Part shown: positions 56,615-64,000 of the stretch, piece after piece | Layout: each line of letters starts with the position of its first letter | Position numbering within the stretch: the stretch's first letter is position 1 | Source of the DNA: Dehalococcoidales bacterium | GTDB lineage: Bacteria; Chloroflexota; Dehalococcoidia; Dehalococcoidales; UBA5627 | Direction of reading: 5' to 3' | Assembly (NCBI GenBank): GCA_041656115.1 | Contig: JBBAED010000003.1 | Coordinates: 1-64,000 of the forward strand | Length of the DNA stretch: 64,000 nucleotides | Notes under the pieces: model-generated | Databases searched by the model: none | What the model was told of the DNA's origin: nothing | The model's input: only the letters and a program-made list of their open reading frames with translations | Position numbers and translations under genes: made by a program

Positions 56615-58160
56615 TGTAGGATTATTTGAAAATGTGTATAATCCGGATGTGCTCTCCTGCCTTGCGAATCTATCAAGCGACGAAGTATTCACTCCGCCGA
56701 ACATCGTCAACCAAATGCTTGATATGCTCCCGCCCGAATTATTCCAAAACCCCGATACAACTTTTCTTGATCCGGCTTGCAAAACGGGGGTGTTTCTTCG
56801 GGAAATAGCAAAAAGGCTGATAAAAGGCCTTGAACCTCAATTTCCGGATTTGCAAGAGCGCCTGGATCATATTTTTCATAAACAAATTTACGGAATTGCC
56901 ATTACCGAGCTTACCAGCTTGCTTTCGCGCAGGAGTGTATATTGCTCAAAATACCCAAACAGCGAGTTTTCGGTAATTTTATTTGATGATGCGCAAGGTA
57001 ATATTCGCTTTAAAAATATTAAACATACATGGAAAAGCGGAAGATGTGTGCATTGTGGTATTTCGAGTGGTACAAAGCTTGGAGATGAAGAGCGAGGGGA
57101 AACACTTGAAGCGCACGCTTATGAATGGATTCATACGCAAAAACCTGAGGAGATTTTTAAAATGAAGTTCGATGTGATTATCAGTAATCCGCCGTATCAA
57201 TTAGAAACTGATGGTGCTGGAAAGCAGGCAAAGCCTATATATCATCATTTTGTGAATCAAGCAAAAAGGCTAACCCCTAATTATTTAGTGATGATTACTC
57301 CTTCAAGGTGGTTTGCTGGGGGAATGGGACTTGATGAATATCGTAATGAAATGTTATCAGATAAACATATTAAGAAAATTGTTGATTATTCGCTTTCAAC
57401 AGATTGCTTCCCTGGCGTTGATATTGCTGGTGGTGTTAGTTATTTTATTTGGGATAAAAACTTTGAAGGAACTTGCACTTACACATATATTGATGGGGAG
57501 AGTACTATAACTCAAGAAAGAAAACTTAATGAGTATGAAGTGTTTGTCAGGGACAATAGAGCGATTTCAATTGTTAAAAAAGTACTTAAACATGACGAAA
57601 AACCAATGAGCGATTTAATGTCTTCTTTAGGTCCGTTTGGTCTTGGTACTGCGGAAAGAGGGGTGGAGATGCCATCAAAAACGACCCGCATTTTGCTTTC
57701 CAGCGCCGGTAGGAGTTATATTGAACGTTCAAAAATTACCACCGGTTCTCAATATATAAATAAGTGGAAGGTTATTATTGGAAAAGCAACATCTGCAGGT
57801 GCAGCAACAGCGGACAAGGATGGATTGAGAAAAGTAATAGCTACACTTGATGTTTTAGAACCAGGAGCTGTTTGTACTTTCTCTTATTTTATAGGAGCTG
57901 TGTTTGATAGTAAAGAAGAAGCATATAACTGCAAAAAATATTTGAGCTCCAAAATGGCAAGGTTTTTGCTTTTACAAACTTTGTCTTCGATAAATATATC
58001 GAAGGATAAGTTCAGATTTGTCCCTGTCCAAGACTTTTCTAAACCGTGGACAGATGAAGAGCTTTATAAAAAATATAATTTAACCGATGAGGAAATTGGT
58101 TTTATCGAATCAATGATTAAACCAATGGATTTGGACGGTGATGACGATGGCGGAAGCTAA
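56607..58160 (+). CDS. Eco57I-type DNA adenine methyltransferase subunit
   Basis: About 517 residues. VFTPPNIVNQMLDMLP, then a degenerate motif I (FLDPACKTGVFLREIAKR), then QIYGIAITELTSLLSRR, a CVHCG pair (near 142), and catalytic motif IV FDVIISNPPYQLE near 191. The C-terminal half should hold the target-recognition region. Base composition and codon choice from about 57180 to 58120 are AT-richer (GCA, GGA, AAA, AAT) than in the flanks. The start at ATG 56607 has an AAGGTG site. It overlaps the helicase gene at its 3' end. Confidence 0.85.
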   Translation: MANVGLFENVYNPDVLSCLANLSSDEVFTPPNIVNQMLDMLPPELFQNPDTTFLDPACKTGVFLREIAKRLIKGLEPQFPDLQERLDHIFHKQIYGIAITELTSLLSRRSVYCSKYPNSEFSVILFDDAQGNIRFKNIKHTWKSGRCVHCGISSGTKLGDEERGETLEAHAYEWIHTQKPEEIFKMKFDVIISNPPYQLETDGAGKQAKPIYHHFVNQAKRLTPNYLVMITPSRWFAGGMGLDEYRNEMLSDKHIKKIVDYSLSTDCFPGVDIAGGVSYFIWDKNFEGTCTYTYIDGESTITQERKLNEYEVFVRDNRAISIVKKVLKHDEKPMSDLMSSLGPFGLGTAERGVEMPSKTTRILLSSAGRSYIERSKITTGSQYINKWKVIIGKATSAGAATADKDGLRKVIATLDVLEPGAVCTFSYFIGAVFDSKEEAYNCKKYLSSKMARFLLLQTLSSINISKDKFRFVPVQDFSKPWTDEELYKKYNLTDEEIGFIESMIKPMDLDGDDDGGS

Positions 58161-61065
58161 ATTTTTCCCCGAACGCCCTCCGGTTATCCCCACCATTTAT
58201 GTGTATGAACTCACGGGTGTAACTACACACAAGGGCTATATAAAAATCGGGTATACCGAACGCGATGCACTTACTCGCATCAGGGAACAATTGCGCACCT
58301 CCGCAATCCCTTTTACTATTCTCCACCAAGAGAGCGCTATGCGTGAGGATGGTTCGGTTTTTTCCGATAAGGACATTCACCGCATTTTAGAGCGGCGCGG
58401 GTTCCAACAGCTTAACGCAACCGAGAGCGATAACGAGTGGTATAATTGCACTTTGGATGACGTCAAAGCGGCCATTATCGAGCTAAAAACAGGCAAAATT
58501 TCCGCTAACGGCCGAACAGCCAATTTTCGGATGCGCCCCGAACAACAGGATGCCGTAAAGCGTACCGTTGAATATTTTACCAGAGCGAAATACGATGACC
58601 CCGACAGAGCTCCGAAATTCCTTTGGAATGCCAAGATGCGTTTTGGTAAAACTTTTGCTTCCTATCAACTTGCCAAAAAAATGCGTTTTAAACGGGTGTT
58701 GGTGCTTACCTTTAAGCCTGCTGTTGAATCCGCATGGCGCGATGATTTATTTTCCCACGTTGATTTTGAGGGTTGGCAGTTTGTTTCCAATAAGGACGCA
58801 AATAATAACAACGTTAACCTTGACCATGCTTACACAATGTGCGACAAAAAGAAACCCATAGTTGTTTTCGGCTCTTTCCAGGACTTATTAGGCACTAACG
58901 AAAACGGCGGCATAAAAACCAAAAATAAATTTATCCATTCCGATAATTGGGATTTGGTGATTTTTGACGAATATCATTTCGGCGCTTGGCGTGAGAATGC
59001 CAAAAACCTTTTTGAAAAGCCTGACGAAGAAAAAGATGCCGATTTTGATATAGAAAAGTATAAGCTGGATGAGGCGGATAACGCTTATAACGAAACGTTT
59101 CTGCCGATTACAACCGGGCATTACCTCTTCCTTTCCGGTACTCCTTTCCGCGCCATAAACAGCGGAGAGTTTATCGAAGACCAAATTTTTAATTGGACCT
59201 ATTCCGATGAACAGCGCGAGAAAAACGATTGGTCCGGCCCCGGAAACCCCTATTTACCGTTGCCAAGAATGGTTATGCTTACTTATCGTGTTCCGGACAG
59301 TATTCGTCAAATAGCTTTGCAGGGTGAATTCGATGAGTTTGATTTAAACATTTTCTTTTCTGCTCAAGGCAAGCGAGAAAAGGCAAAGTTTAATTATGAA
59401 AACGAGGTTCAGAAATGGCTTGACCTTATTCGCGGTTCTTATCTTCCTTCCAATATTGATGATATGAAACTTGAACGTGATGAACGTCCCCCCATGCCTT
59501 TTTCCGATACCCGCCTTTTGAGTGTATTGAATCATACCATCTGGTTTTTGCCGAATGTGGCAGCTTGTCAGGCCATGTATAACCTGATGATGCAGAAACA
59601 AAATAGCTATTATAACCAAAAATATAAAATTCTTGTTTGTGCCGGACGCGAAGCCGGTATTGGGCTCGATGCCCTTAATCCGGTGCGGCATGCGATGGGA
59701 AACCCATTGGAAACACATACCATCACGCTTACTTGCGGAAAGCTAACCATGGGTGTTACCGTAAAACCGTGGACGGGGATATTTATGCTACGCAACCTAA
59801 AAAGCCCCGAAACATATTTTCAGGCCGCTTTTCGAGTTCAATCTCCGTGGGTGGTTAAAGACGAAGAAGGTAAAGATACGATTATCAAAGAGGAGTGCTA
59901 CCTCTTTGATTTTGCATTAGATCGGGCTCTGCGTCAAATAGCTGATTATTCTTGCCGTTTAAATGTAGGTGAGAATAACCCTGAAAAGAAGGTGGGCGAG
60001 TTCATAAAATTCTTGCCGGTACTGGCTTATGACGGTAGCACAATGCGGCATATTGATGCGCAAGATGTTCTTGATCTTGCGTTAGCCGGAACTTCCGCAA
60101 CACTGCTTGCAAAGCGCTGGGAATCCGCATTGTTGGTTAATGTTGATAACGACACCCTCAAACGCCTGATGGCAAATAAAGAAGCTATTAATGCGCTTAT
60201 GAAAATTGAAGGATTCCGTAGGTTAAATCAGGATATTCAAACTATTATCAACAAATCAGAATCGGTAAAGCAAGCTAAAAAAGGTATTGAAGAGATGACG
60301 CCTAAAGAGAAAAAAGAGCTCTCGAAAGAGGAAAAAGAATTTAAAACACTGCGCAAACAGATTCAAGGCAAACTTATCAAATTTGCTACCCGCATCCCGA
60401 TTTTTATGTATCTTACCGATTATCGTGAGCGGACACTCCAAGATGTTATCACTCAACTTGAAACGGAATTGTTTAAAAAAGTTACGGGGCTTGATGTCAA
60501 GGATTTTGACCTTCTTTGCAGTATCGGTGTATTTAATGCAAGCCTAATGAACGATGCCATTTTTAAGTTTAAACGCTACGAAGATAACAGCCTTTCTTAT
60601 ACCGGTATTGATAAACATGAAGGCAAAGATGTCGGTGGCTGGGATACCATTATTAAACGCGAAGAATATAATAAACTGCTCTTTAATCAGCAGGCAACCA
60701 TGGGGATTGCAGTTTCGGTTTCTGATGAGATACCCAAAAAGGATGTTACTCGTATTGCCTCTAAGACTGAACCTAAATCGACTGCTCAGGATTATGTTAC
60801 CGGACAATTCAATATTAAGCCCCCGTCGGCAAAAACGGCTGAACCCCACAATGTTTACGGTATTGCTGCAAAGCCCGAGAAAGAGAAAGAAGAATTTGTT
60901 GTGCCGTCGGTTGCCGAAGGTGATGTCGTTAAACATAAAAGCTTCGGTGACGGAACGGTTACCAGAATTGATAAAGCCGCAAAACATATCCGTGTTAAAT
61001 TCAATGTCGGAGAAAAAACATTCGTTTTTCCGGATGCTTTCAAACAGGGGTATCTAAGTCTGTAA
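58141..61065 (+). CDS. GIY-YIG-like / SF2 helicase fusion, restriction subunit
   Basis: About 974 residues. Residues 17-108 look like a T5orf172/MUG113-type GIY-YIG domain (YVYEL...YIKIGYTERDALTRIREQL...DKDIHRILERRGF). An SF2 helicase follows: motif I NAKMRFGKT (Lys near 170), DEYH in LVIFDEYHFGAWR, motif III FLSGTPFRA and motif VI-like FQAAFRVQSPW. A Lys/Glu helical stretch lies near 720-745, and the C-terminal ~50 residues (GDVVKHKSFGDGTVTRIDKAAKHIRVKF) resemble the Tudor-like tail of UvrD. ATGs at 58141 and 58147 are both possible. Together with the two methyltransferase proteins it should cut unmodified DNA. Confidence 0.82.
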   Translation: MTMAEAKFFPERPPVIPTIYVYELTGVTTHKGYIKIGYTERDALTRIREQLRTSAIPFTILHQESAMREDGSVFSDKDIHRILERRGFQQLNATESDNEWYNCTLDDVKAAIIELKTGKISANGRTANFRMRPEQQDAVKRTVEYFTRAKYDDPDRAPKFLWNAKMRFGKTFASYQLAKKMRFKRVLVLTFKPAVESAWRDDLFSHVDFEGWQFVSNKDANNNNVNLDHAYTMCDKKKPIVVFGSFQDLLGTNENGGIKTKNKFIHSDNWDLVIFDEYHFGAWRENAKNLFEKPDEEKDADFDIEKYKLDEADNAYNETFLPITTGHYLFLSGTPFRAINSGEFIEDQIFNWTYSDEQREKNDWSGPGNPYLPLPRMVMLTYRVPDSIRQIALQGEFDEFDLNIFFSAQGKREKAKFNYENEVQKWLDLIRGSYLPSNIDDMKLERDERPPMPFSDTRLLSVLNHTIWFLPNVAACQAMYNLMMQKQNSYYNQKYKILVCAGREAGIGLDALNPVRHAMGNPLETHTITLTCGKLTMGVTVKPWTGIFMLRNLKSPETYFQAAFRVQSPWVVKDEEGKDTIIKEECYLFDFALDRALRQIADYSCRLNVGENNPEKKVGEFIKFLPVLAYDGSTMRHIDAQDVLDLALAGTSATLLAKRWESALLVNVDNDTLKRLMANKEAINALMKIEGFRRLNQDIQTIINKSESVKQAKKGIEEMTPKEKKELSKEEKEFKTLRKQIQGKLIKFATRIPIFMYLTDYRERTLQDVITQLETELFKKVTGLDVKDFDLLCSIGVFNASLMNDAIFKFKRYEDNSLSYTGIDKHEGKDVGGWDTIIKREEYNKLLFNQQATMGIAVSVSDEIPKKDVTRIASKTEPKSTAQDYVTGQFNIKPPSAKTAEPHNVYGIAAKPEKEKEEFVVPSVAEGDVVKHKSFGDGTVTRIDKAAKHIRVKFNVGEKTFVFPDAFKQGYLSL

Positions 61066-61112
61066 CATCAATTCGATTTATCACCAGCTGAATTGGCCTG
61101 TTGCTTTCCCAA

Positions 61113-61165
61113 ACAAAAAAAGACTGCACCGCTGGTTTTACCCTTTGGCGCAGCCTTTATTTTTA
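61113..61165. terminator. Terminator between the R-M operon and the tubulin-like gene
   Basis: GACTGCACC (61122-61130) and GGCGCAGCC (61147-61155) form an imperfect 9 bp stem, better on the minus strand where wobble pairs fill the mismatches and seven Ts follow. It lies between convergent genes. Confidence 0.75.
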
Positions 61166-61183
61166 AGTCTTTGTTTAAAACCC

Positions 61184-62356
61184 TTACAGCAGGGTTGGGA
61201 TATCCTTACTGAGTTCGTCAATAGTTTGCAGTTTGGCGGCAACTTCCTGTTGTCGCTGTTTAATAATGGGAACAAGGTCGGTTGAGGCGTTGTAGTAATT
61301 TCTAACTTTCTCAACATCGCTTAATTCCGAAAGAATAACGGTAACATTTAAGTTGCTTCCATCCCTTGGATAATCACCGTTGCGGATAATGGCATTGGGA
61401 GCCGTATCCCTCATCCAATCGCCCATTTCTTTAATCATATCCATATTGATTTCGCGGGCGGGGGCCGTTATCAAATACATTGCCCTTGAGGCGTCTTTGG
61501 GATTGCATCGGGTGGAAATATCACTAAAAGCGGCATCCATTGCTTGAACCGCTTTATGTGTCTGACTGCTCTTATCGCGGAAACTGCCCTTAGAGCCGAA
61601 AAGGCTGAAGCGGTCGGGCTTTGATTCCCCGTAACCGATAACGGTCCATCCCAAAAGGGTCTGGATAATATCACCGGCATCAAGTGTCTTCGCTCCAATA
61701 TTAACCGCCTTCTTTTCTTCACCGGCACAAAGCAGGTTGTAGAACGGGGCGGCAATCAGGGAGTTAATTTTATCGAGGTTATGTTTAAGGGAGAAATCTT
61801 TGCGTACGTAGCGCTGGTTATCCACCAAAATAACGGCATCGGCAACCGAATAAACCGATTTAAGACAAACCGCGGTATTGTAAACGGTTCTCTCTTCGTT
61901 TTGTTCTTCGTGTTCGAAAGGCAGGACAATCAGAGAATATAAGGGCTTATCCATATAACGTTCTTTGATGTGCTGTGCGATAATGGGGATTGAACCGGAA
62001 CCGGTACCGCCTGCGGCACTGGCAATTAAAAGGAACCCGTCGGCATCGTAGAAACGTTTGGTTGTTCTTAATGCGTCAACGATTTTATCGGCATCTTCGC
62101 GGGCGACTTCGGCGCCAAGTTCATTGATTTTACCGACTCCGTGGCCTCCGGTTTTACGTCCGCCGATTAAGATTCGGTGCTGGTAATCCGCTTTGACCGT
62201 TGTTAAGCCGCTTAAATCGGCAGCGTCGGTGTTAACGGCAAAAACGCCCGGCGTGATTTCTATGCCCCTGGTGCTGATTGCCCTTCTGTTCAAACGAGCA
62301 AACTCATCGGCAATACGCCCACCTGCTTGCCCGAAACCGATGACTACTAATTTCAT
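61184..62356 (-). CDS. Non-canonical tubulin/FtsZ family GTPase
   Basis: 390 residues. N-terminal VVIGFGQAGGRIADEFA (nucleotide-binding loop 1), the VNTDAADLSGL region, GKTGGHGVGK-like loop (RKTGGHGVGKINELG) and the tubulin signature AAGGTGSGS at 114-122. FtsZ has GGGTGTG and archaeal CetZ GGGTGSG; this one differs from both. The C-terminus lacks the FtsZ-type conserved tail (the FtsA/ZipA-binding peptide). It is therefore not the division FtsZ but a paralogue that may form filaments. A GGAGG site precedes the ATG. Single gene, role unknown. Confidence 0.85.
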   Translation of the reverse strand: MKLVVIGFGQAGGRIADEFARLNRRAISTRGIEITPGVFAVNTDAADLSGLTTVKADYQHRILIGGRKTGGHGVGKINELGAEVAREDADKIVDALRTTKRFYDADGFLLIASAAGGTGSGSIPIIAQHIKERYMDKPLYSLIVLPFEHEEQNEERTVYNTAVCLKSVYSVADAVILVDNQRYVRKDFSLKHNLDKINSLIAAPFYNLLCAGEEKKAVNIGAKTLDAGDIIQTLLGWTVIGYGESKPDRFSLFGSKGSFRDKSSQTHKAVQAMDAAFSDISTRCNPKDASRAMYLITAPAREINMDMIKEMGDWMRDTAPNAIIRNGDYPRDGSNLNVTVILSELSDVEKVRNYYNASTDLVPIIKQRQQEVAAKLQTIDELSKDIPTLL

Positions 62357-62458
62357 GACTCCCCCTCCAAAAAATTACATTTAAACCGTAGCTATTTTAC
62401 CTATACCTGTTCCGTATTGTCAATATAAACCGACCTGCCTTTAGCTAAAACGGATTTA

Positions 62459-63877
62459 TTATTCTTTGAAATTGAAGATGTCGGACAGGCGTTCGATTAG
62501 CGGGTAATCCCTTTCCGCAATGCGTTTCATGTTAACCTGCAACCCGGTTTCCTTCTTAATAAAATCGGTATCGATATTCCCGTCAATAAAACGCGGGTTT
62601 TCCATAATCGCTTTATGCAAAATTATATTCGTATCAACGCCGACAATAATGTATTCGTATAATGCGCGCTGCATACGTAAAATGGTTTCCTTGCGGTCTC
62701 TGCCGTGAACAATAAGCTTGGATATCATCGGGTGGTAACAATCGGGGATTGTATAGCCGTTATGAACCCCGGAATCGACACGAATGCCTATACCGCCCGG
62801 AGAACGGTAGCCCCTTAACTTACCGGGCGAAGGCAAAAAATTCATTATCGGATCTTCCGCGTTGATACGGCATTCAATCGCCCATCCCGTAAGTTTGATA
62901 TCCTGCTGCTTTACCGATAGCGGCAAGTCCGAAGCGATTCTGATTTGTTCTTTTACAAGGTCAATTCCGGTTACCATTTCCGTTACACCGTGCTCGACTT
63001 GTATGCGGGCGTTTACTTCCAAGAAATAATAATTACCTTCGGAAAAGATGAACTCAACGGTTCCGGCGCCGACATATTTGATTTTGCGGGCGAGTTTGAC
63101 CGCCTGTTTACCGATTTTTTCGCGCATCGACTCGCTAATCGCCATCGACGGGGATTCTTCAATAATTTTGCCGTAGTTTCTTTGAATACTACACTCACGC
63201 TCACCGAGATGCACAACGTTACCGAATTTATCGGCCAGAATCTGAAACTCTATGTGGCGCGGATGTTCAAGATATTTTTCGATATAAAGATCAACGTTTC
63301 CGAAGCTGGATTGCGCAATCGAAACAGACGTTGCAATCGCATTTTCAAGTTCTTCTTCCGAGTTAATAATTGTCATGCCGATACCGCCGCCGCCGTTTGC
63401 CGGTTTGATAATAACGGGGTAGCCGATTTTACGGATAATTTTTTGGATGTTTTCAAGGTCGGCGGTGGGTTCTTCGCTGCCGGCAATAACCGGAATTTTT
63501 GCTTTAATGGCTTCCTTACGGGCTGCTACTTTGTTTCCCGTGATTTTCAGAACCGAACTCGAAGGACCGATAAATGTAATGCCGGCTTTTTCGCAGGCTT
63601 CGGCAAAATTTGGGTTCTCGGAAAGGAACCCGTAACCGGGGTGAATCCCGTCGGCGTTGCAGTCCCTGGCAACCGATATTATTTTTTCGATATCGAGGTA
63701 GCTTTGTGAGGCCGGCGCGGCCCCCAAAAGATACGCTTCATCGGCATATTTGGCAAAAAGAGCGCCCTGGTCGGCTTCGGAATAAACGGCAACCGATTTT
63801 ATTCCGAGTTCCTTGCAGGCACGCATAATGCGGATCGCAATCTCACCGCGGTTGGCTACTAATATTTTACTAAGCAT
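62459..63877 (-). CDS. accC: Biotin carboxylase (acetyl-CoA or pyruvate carboxylase subunit A)
   Basis: About 472 residues, ATP-grasp biotin carboxylase: KILVANRGEIAIRIMRACKELG, the glycine-rich IIKPANGGGGIGMTII, HIEFQILADKFGNVVHLGERECSIQRN and the catalytic EVNARIQVEHGVTEMVTG. It carboxylates biotin on a carrier protein. No biotin carrier or carboxyltransferase gene is next to it, so AccC and PycA cannot be told apart. An ATG six codons upstream is open, but the start at 63877 has an AGAGGTG site. Residual N-terminal context runs to the window edge. Confidence 0.92.
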   Translation of the reverse strand: MLSKILVANRGEIAIRIMRACKELGIKSVAVYSEADQGALFAKYADEAYLLGAAPASQSYLDIEKIISVARDCNADGIHPGYGFLSENPNFAEACEKAGITFIGPSSSVLKITGNKVAARKEAIKAKIPVIAGSEEPTADLENIQKIIRKIGYPVIIKPANGGGGIGMTIINSEEELENAIATSVSIAQSSFGNVDLYIEKYLEHPRHIEFQILADKFGNVVHLGERECSIQRNYGKIIEESPSMAISESMREKIGKQAVKLARKIKYVGAGTVEFIFSEGNYYFLEVNARIQVEHGVTEMVTGIDLVKEQIRIASDLPLSVKQQDIKLTGWAIECRINAEDPIMNFLPSPGKLRGYRSPGGIGIRVDSGVHNGYTIPDCYHPMISKLIVHGRDRKETILRMQRALYEYIIVGVDTNIILHKAIMENPRFIDGNIDTDFIKKETGLQVNMKRIAERDYPLIERLSDIFNFKE

Positions 63878-63940
63878 AACTGGCACCTCTTGCAAAAGAC
63901 TAAAATAAGTGATTTGTTAAAATTGTGTTTTTGTAATGTC

Positions 63941-63946
63941 ATTATA
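63941..63946 (-). promoter_or_regulatory. -10 box upstream of the biotin carboxylase gene
   Basis: TATAAT on the minus strand (complement of 63941-63946), 64 bases before the chosen start. No clear -35 box is seen. Low-complexity AT-rich DNA continues to the window end. Confidence 0.35.
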
Positions 63947-64000
63947 AAGGTATTTTGGTCGGATATAAAGAAAATATCGAATTTAAAGTTGTTGTTTGCG

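Noticed and set aside
61184..62356. Cell-division FtsZ
   Set aside because: The signature motif and C-terminal tail differ from FtsZ and no division genes are near, so the symbol ftsZ was not given.

Overview
This 64 kb window is a mostly housekeeping chromosomal segment of a bacterium with mid-range GC. The gene content, the lipoprotein-rich single-membrane style of envelope proteins, the frequent GTG/TTG starts and the REP-like intergenic repeats fit an uncultured Chloroflexota of the Dehalococcoidia type. That placement is inference; no rRNA gene is present to test it. I see no prophage, IS element or CRISPR array. Many neighbouring genes are convergent pairs separated by good bidirectional terminators.

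Layout. 1-790: duplicated ~270 bp REP/MITE-like repeat, no gene. 0.8-9.1 kb: ABC-2 exporter, MutS2, a DUF134 regulator with a cysteine-free Mrp-type ATPase, and acetyl-CoA synthetase fused to a degenerate receiver domain. 9.2-14 kb: MarR regulator plus MMPL exporter, and the EF-P / EpmA translation pair. 14.2-24.2 kb: modABC molybdate transporter, CPA2 antiporter, a site-2-protease-like membrane protein that has lost its zinc motif, an exported alpha/beta hydrolase and a large propeller/IPT-TIG surface protein. 24.2-34.3 kb: tRNA-Asp, rpsF-ssb-rpsR, rpmH-rnpA-yidD-(lipoprotein)-yidC-khpB, ileS behind an Ile T-box, and a TrpB2-type synthase behind a Trp T-box. 34.8-42.4 kb: a bifunctional-nuclease-family protein and the complete F1Fo ATP synthase operon. 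42.5-47.3 kb: khpA-rpsP, prfB with its programmed frameshift, an MA-type metallopeptidase, an oligopeptide-binding lipoprotein and tRNA-Ser. 47.4-55.7 kb: a putative nuclease-fold protein, a SEC-C/YkgJ protein, and a long minus-strand run dnaX-ybaB-recR-csaA-recO-lysS-serS. 55.9-61.1 kb: a three-gene restriction-modification-like island (two methyltransferase proteins and a GIY-YIG/helicase fusion). 61.2-64 kb: a non-canonical tubulin/FtsZ-family GTPase and a biotin carboxylase.

The best candidate for an undescribed system is the 55.9-61.1 kb island. It has two overlapping methyltransferase genes, only one of which carries the NPPY catalytic motif, followed by a 975-residue protein that joins a GIY-YIG-like domain, an SF2 helicase and a small C-terminal domain. 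There is no separate specificity subunit, and the probable target-recognition part of the second methyltransferase looks compositionally foreign. Other strong oddities are the receiver-Acs fusion without a phospho-acceptor aspartate, the Mrp protein without any cysteine, the HExxH-less site-2-protease homologue, a surface-protein gene whose signal peptide seems to start at AUA, and a lone TrpB2 gene under tRNA-Trp control.
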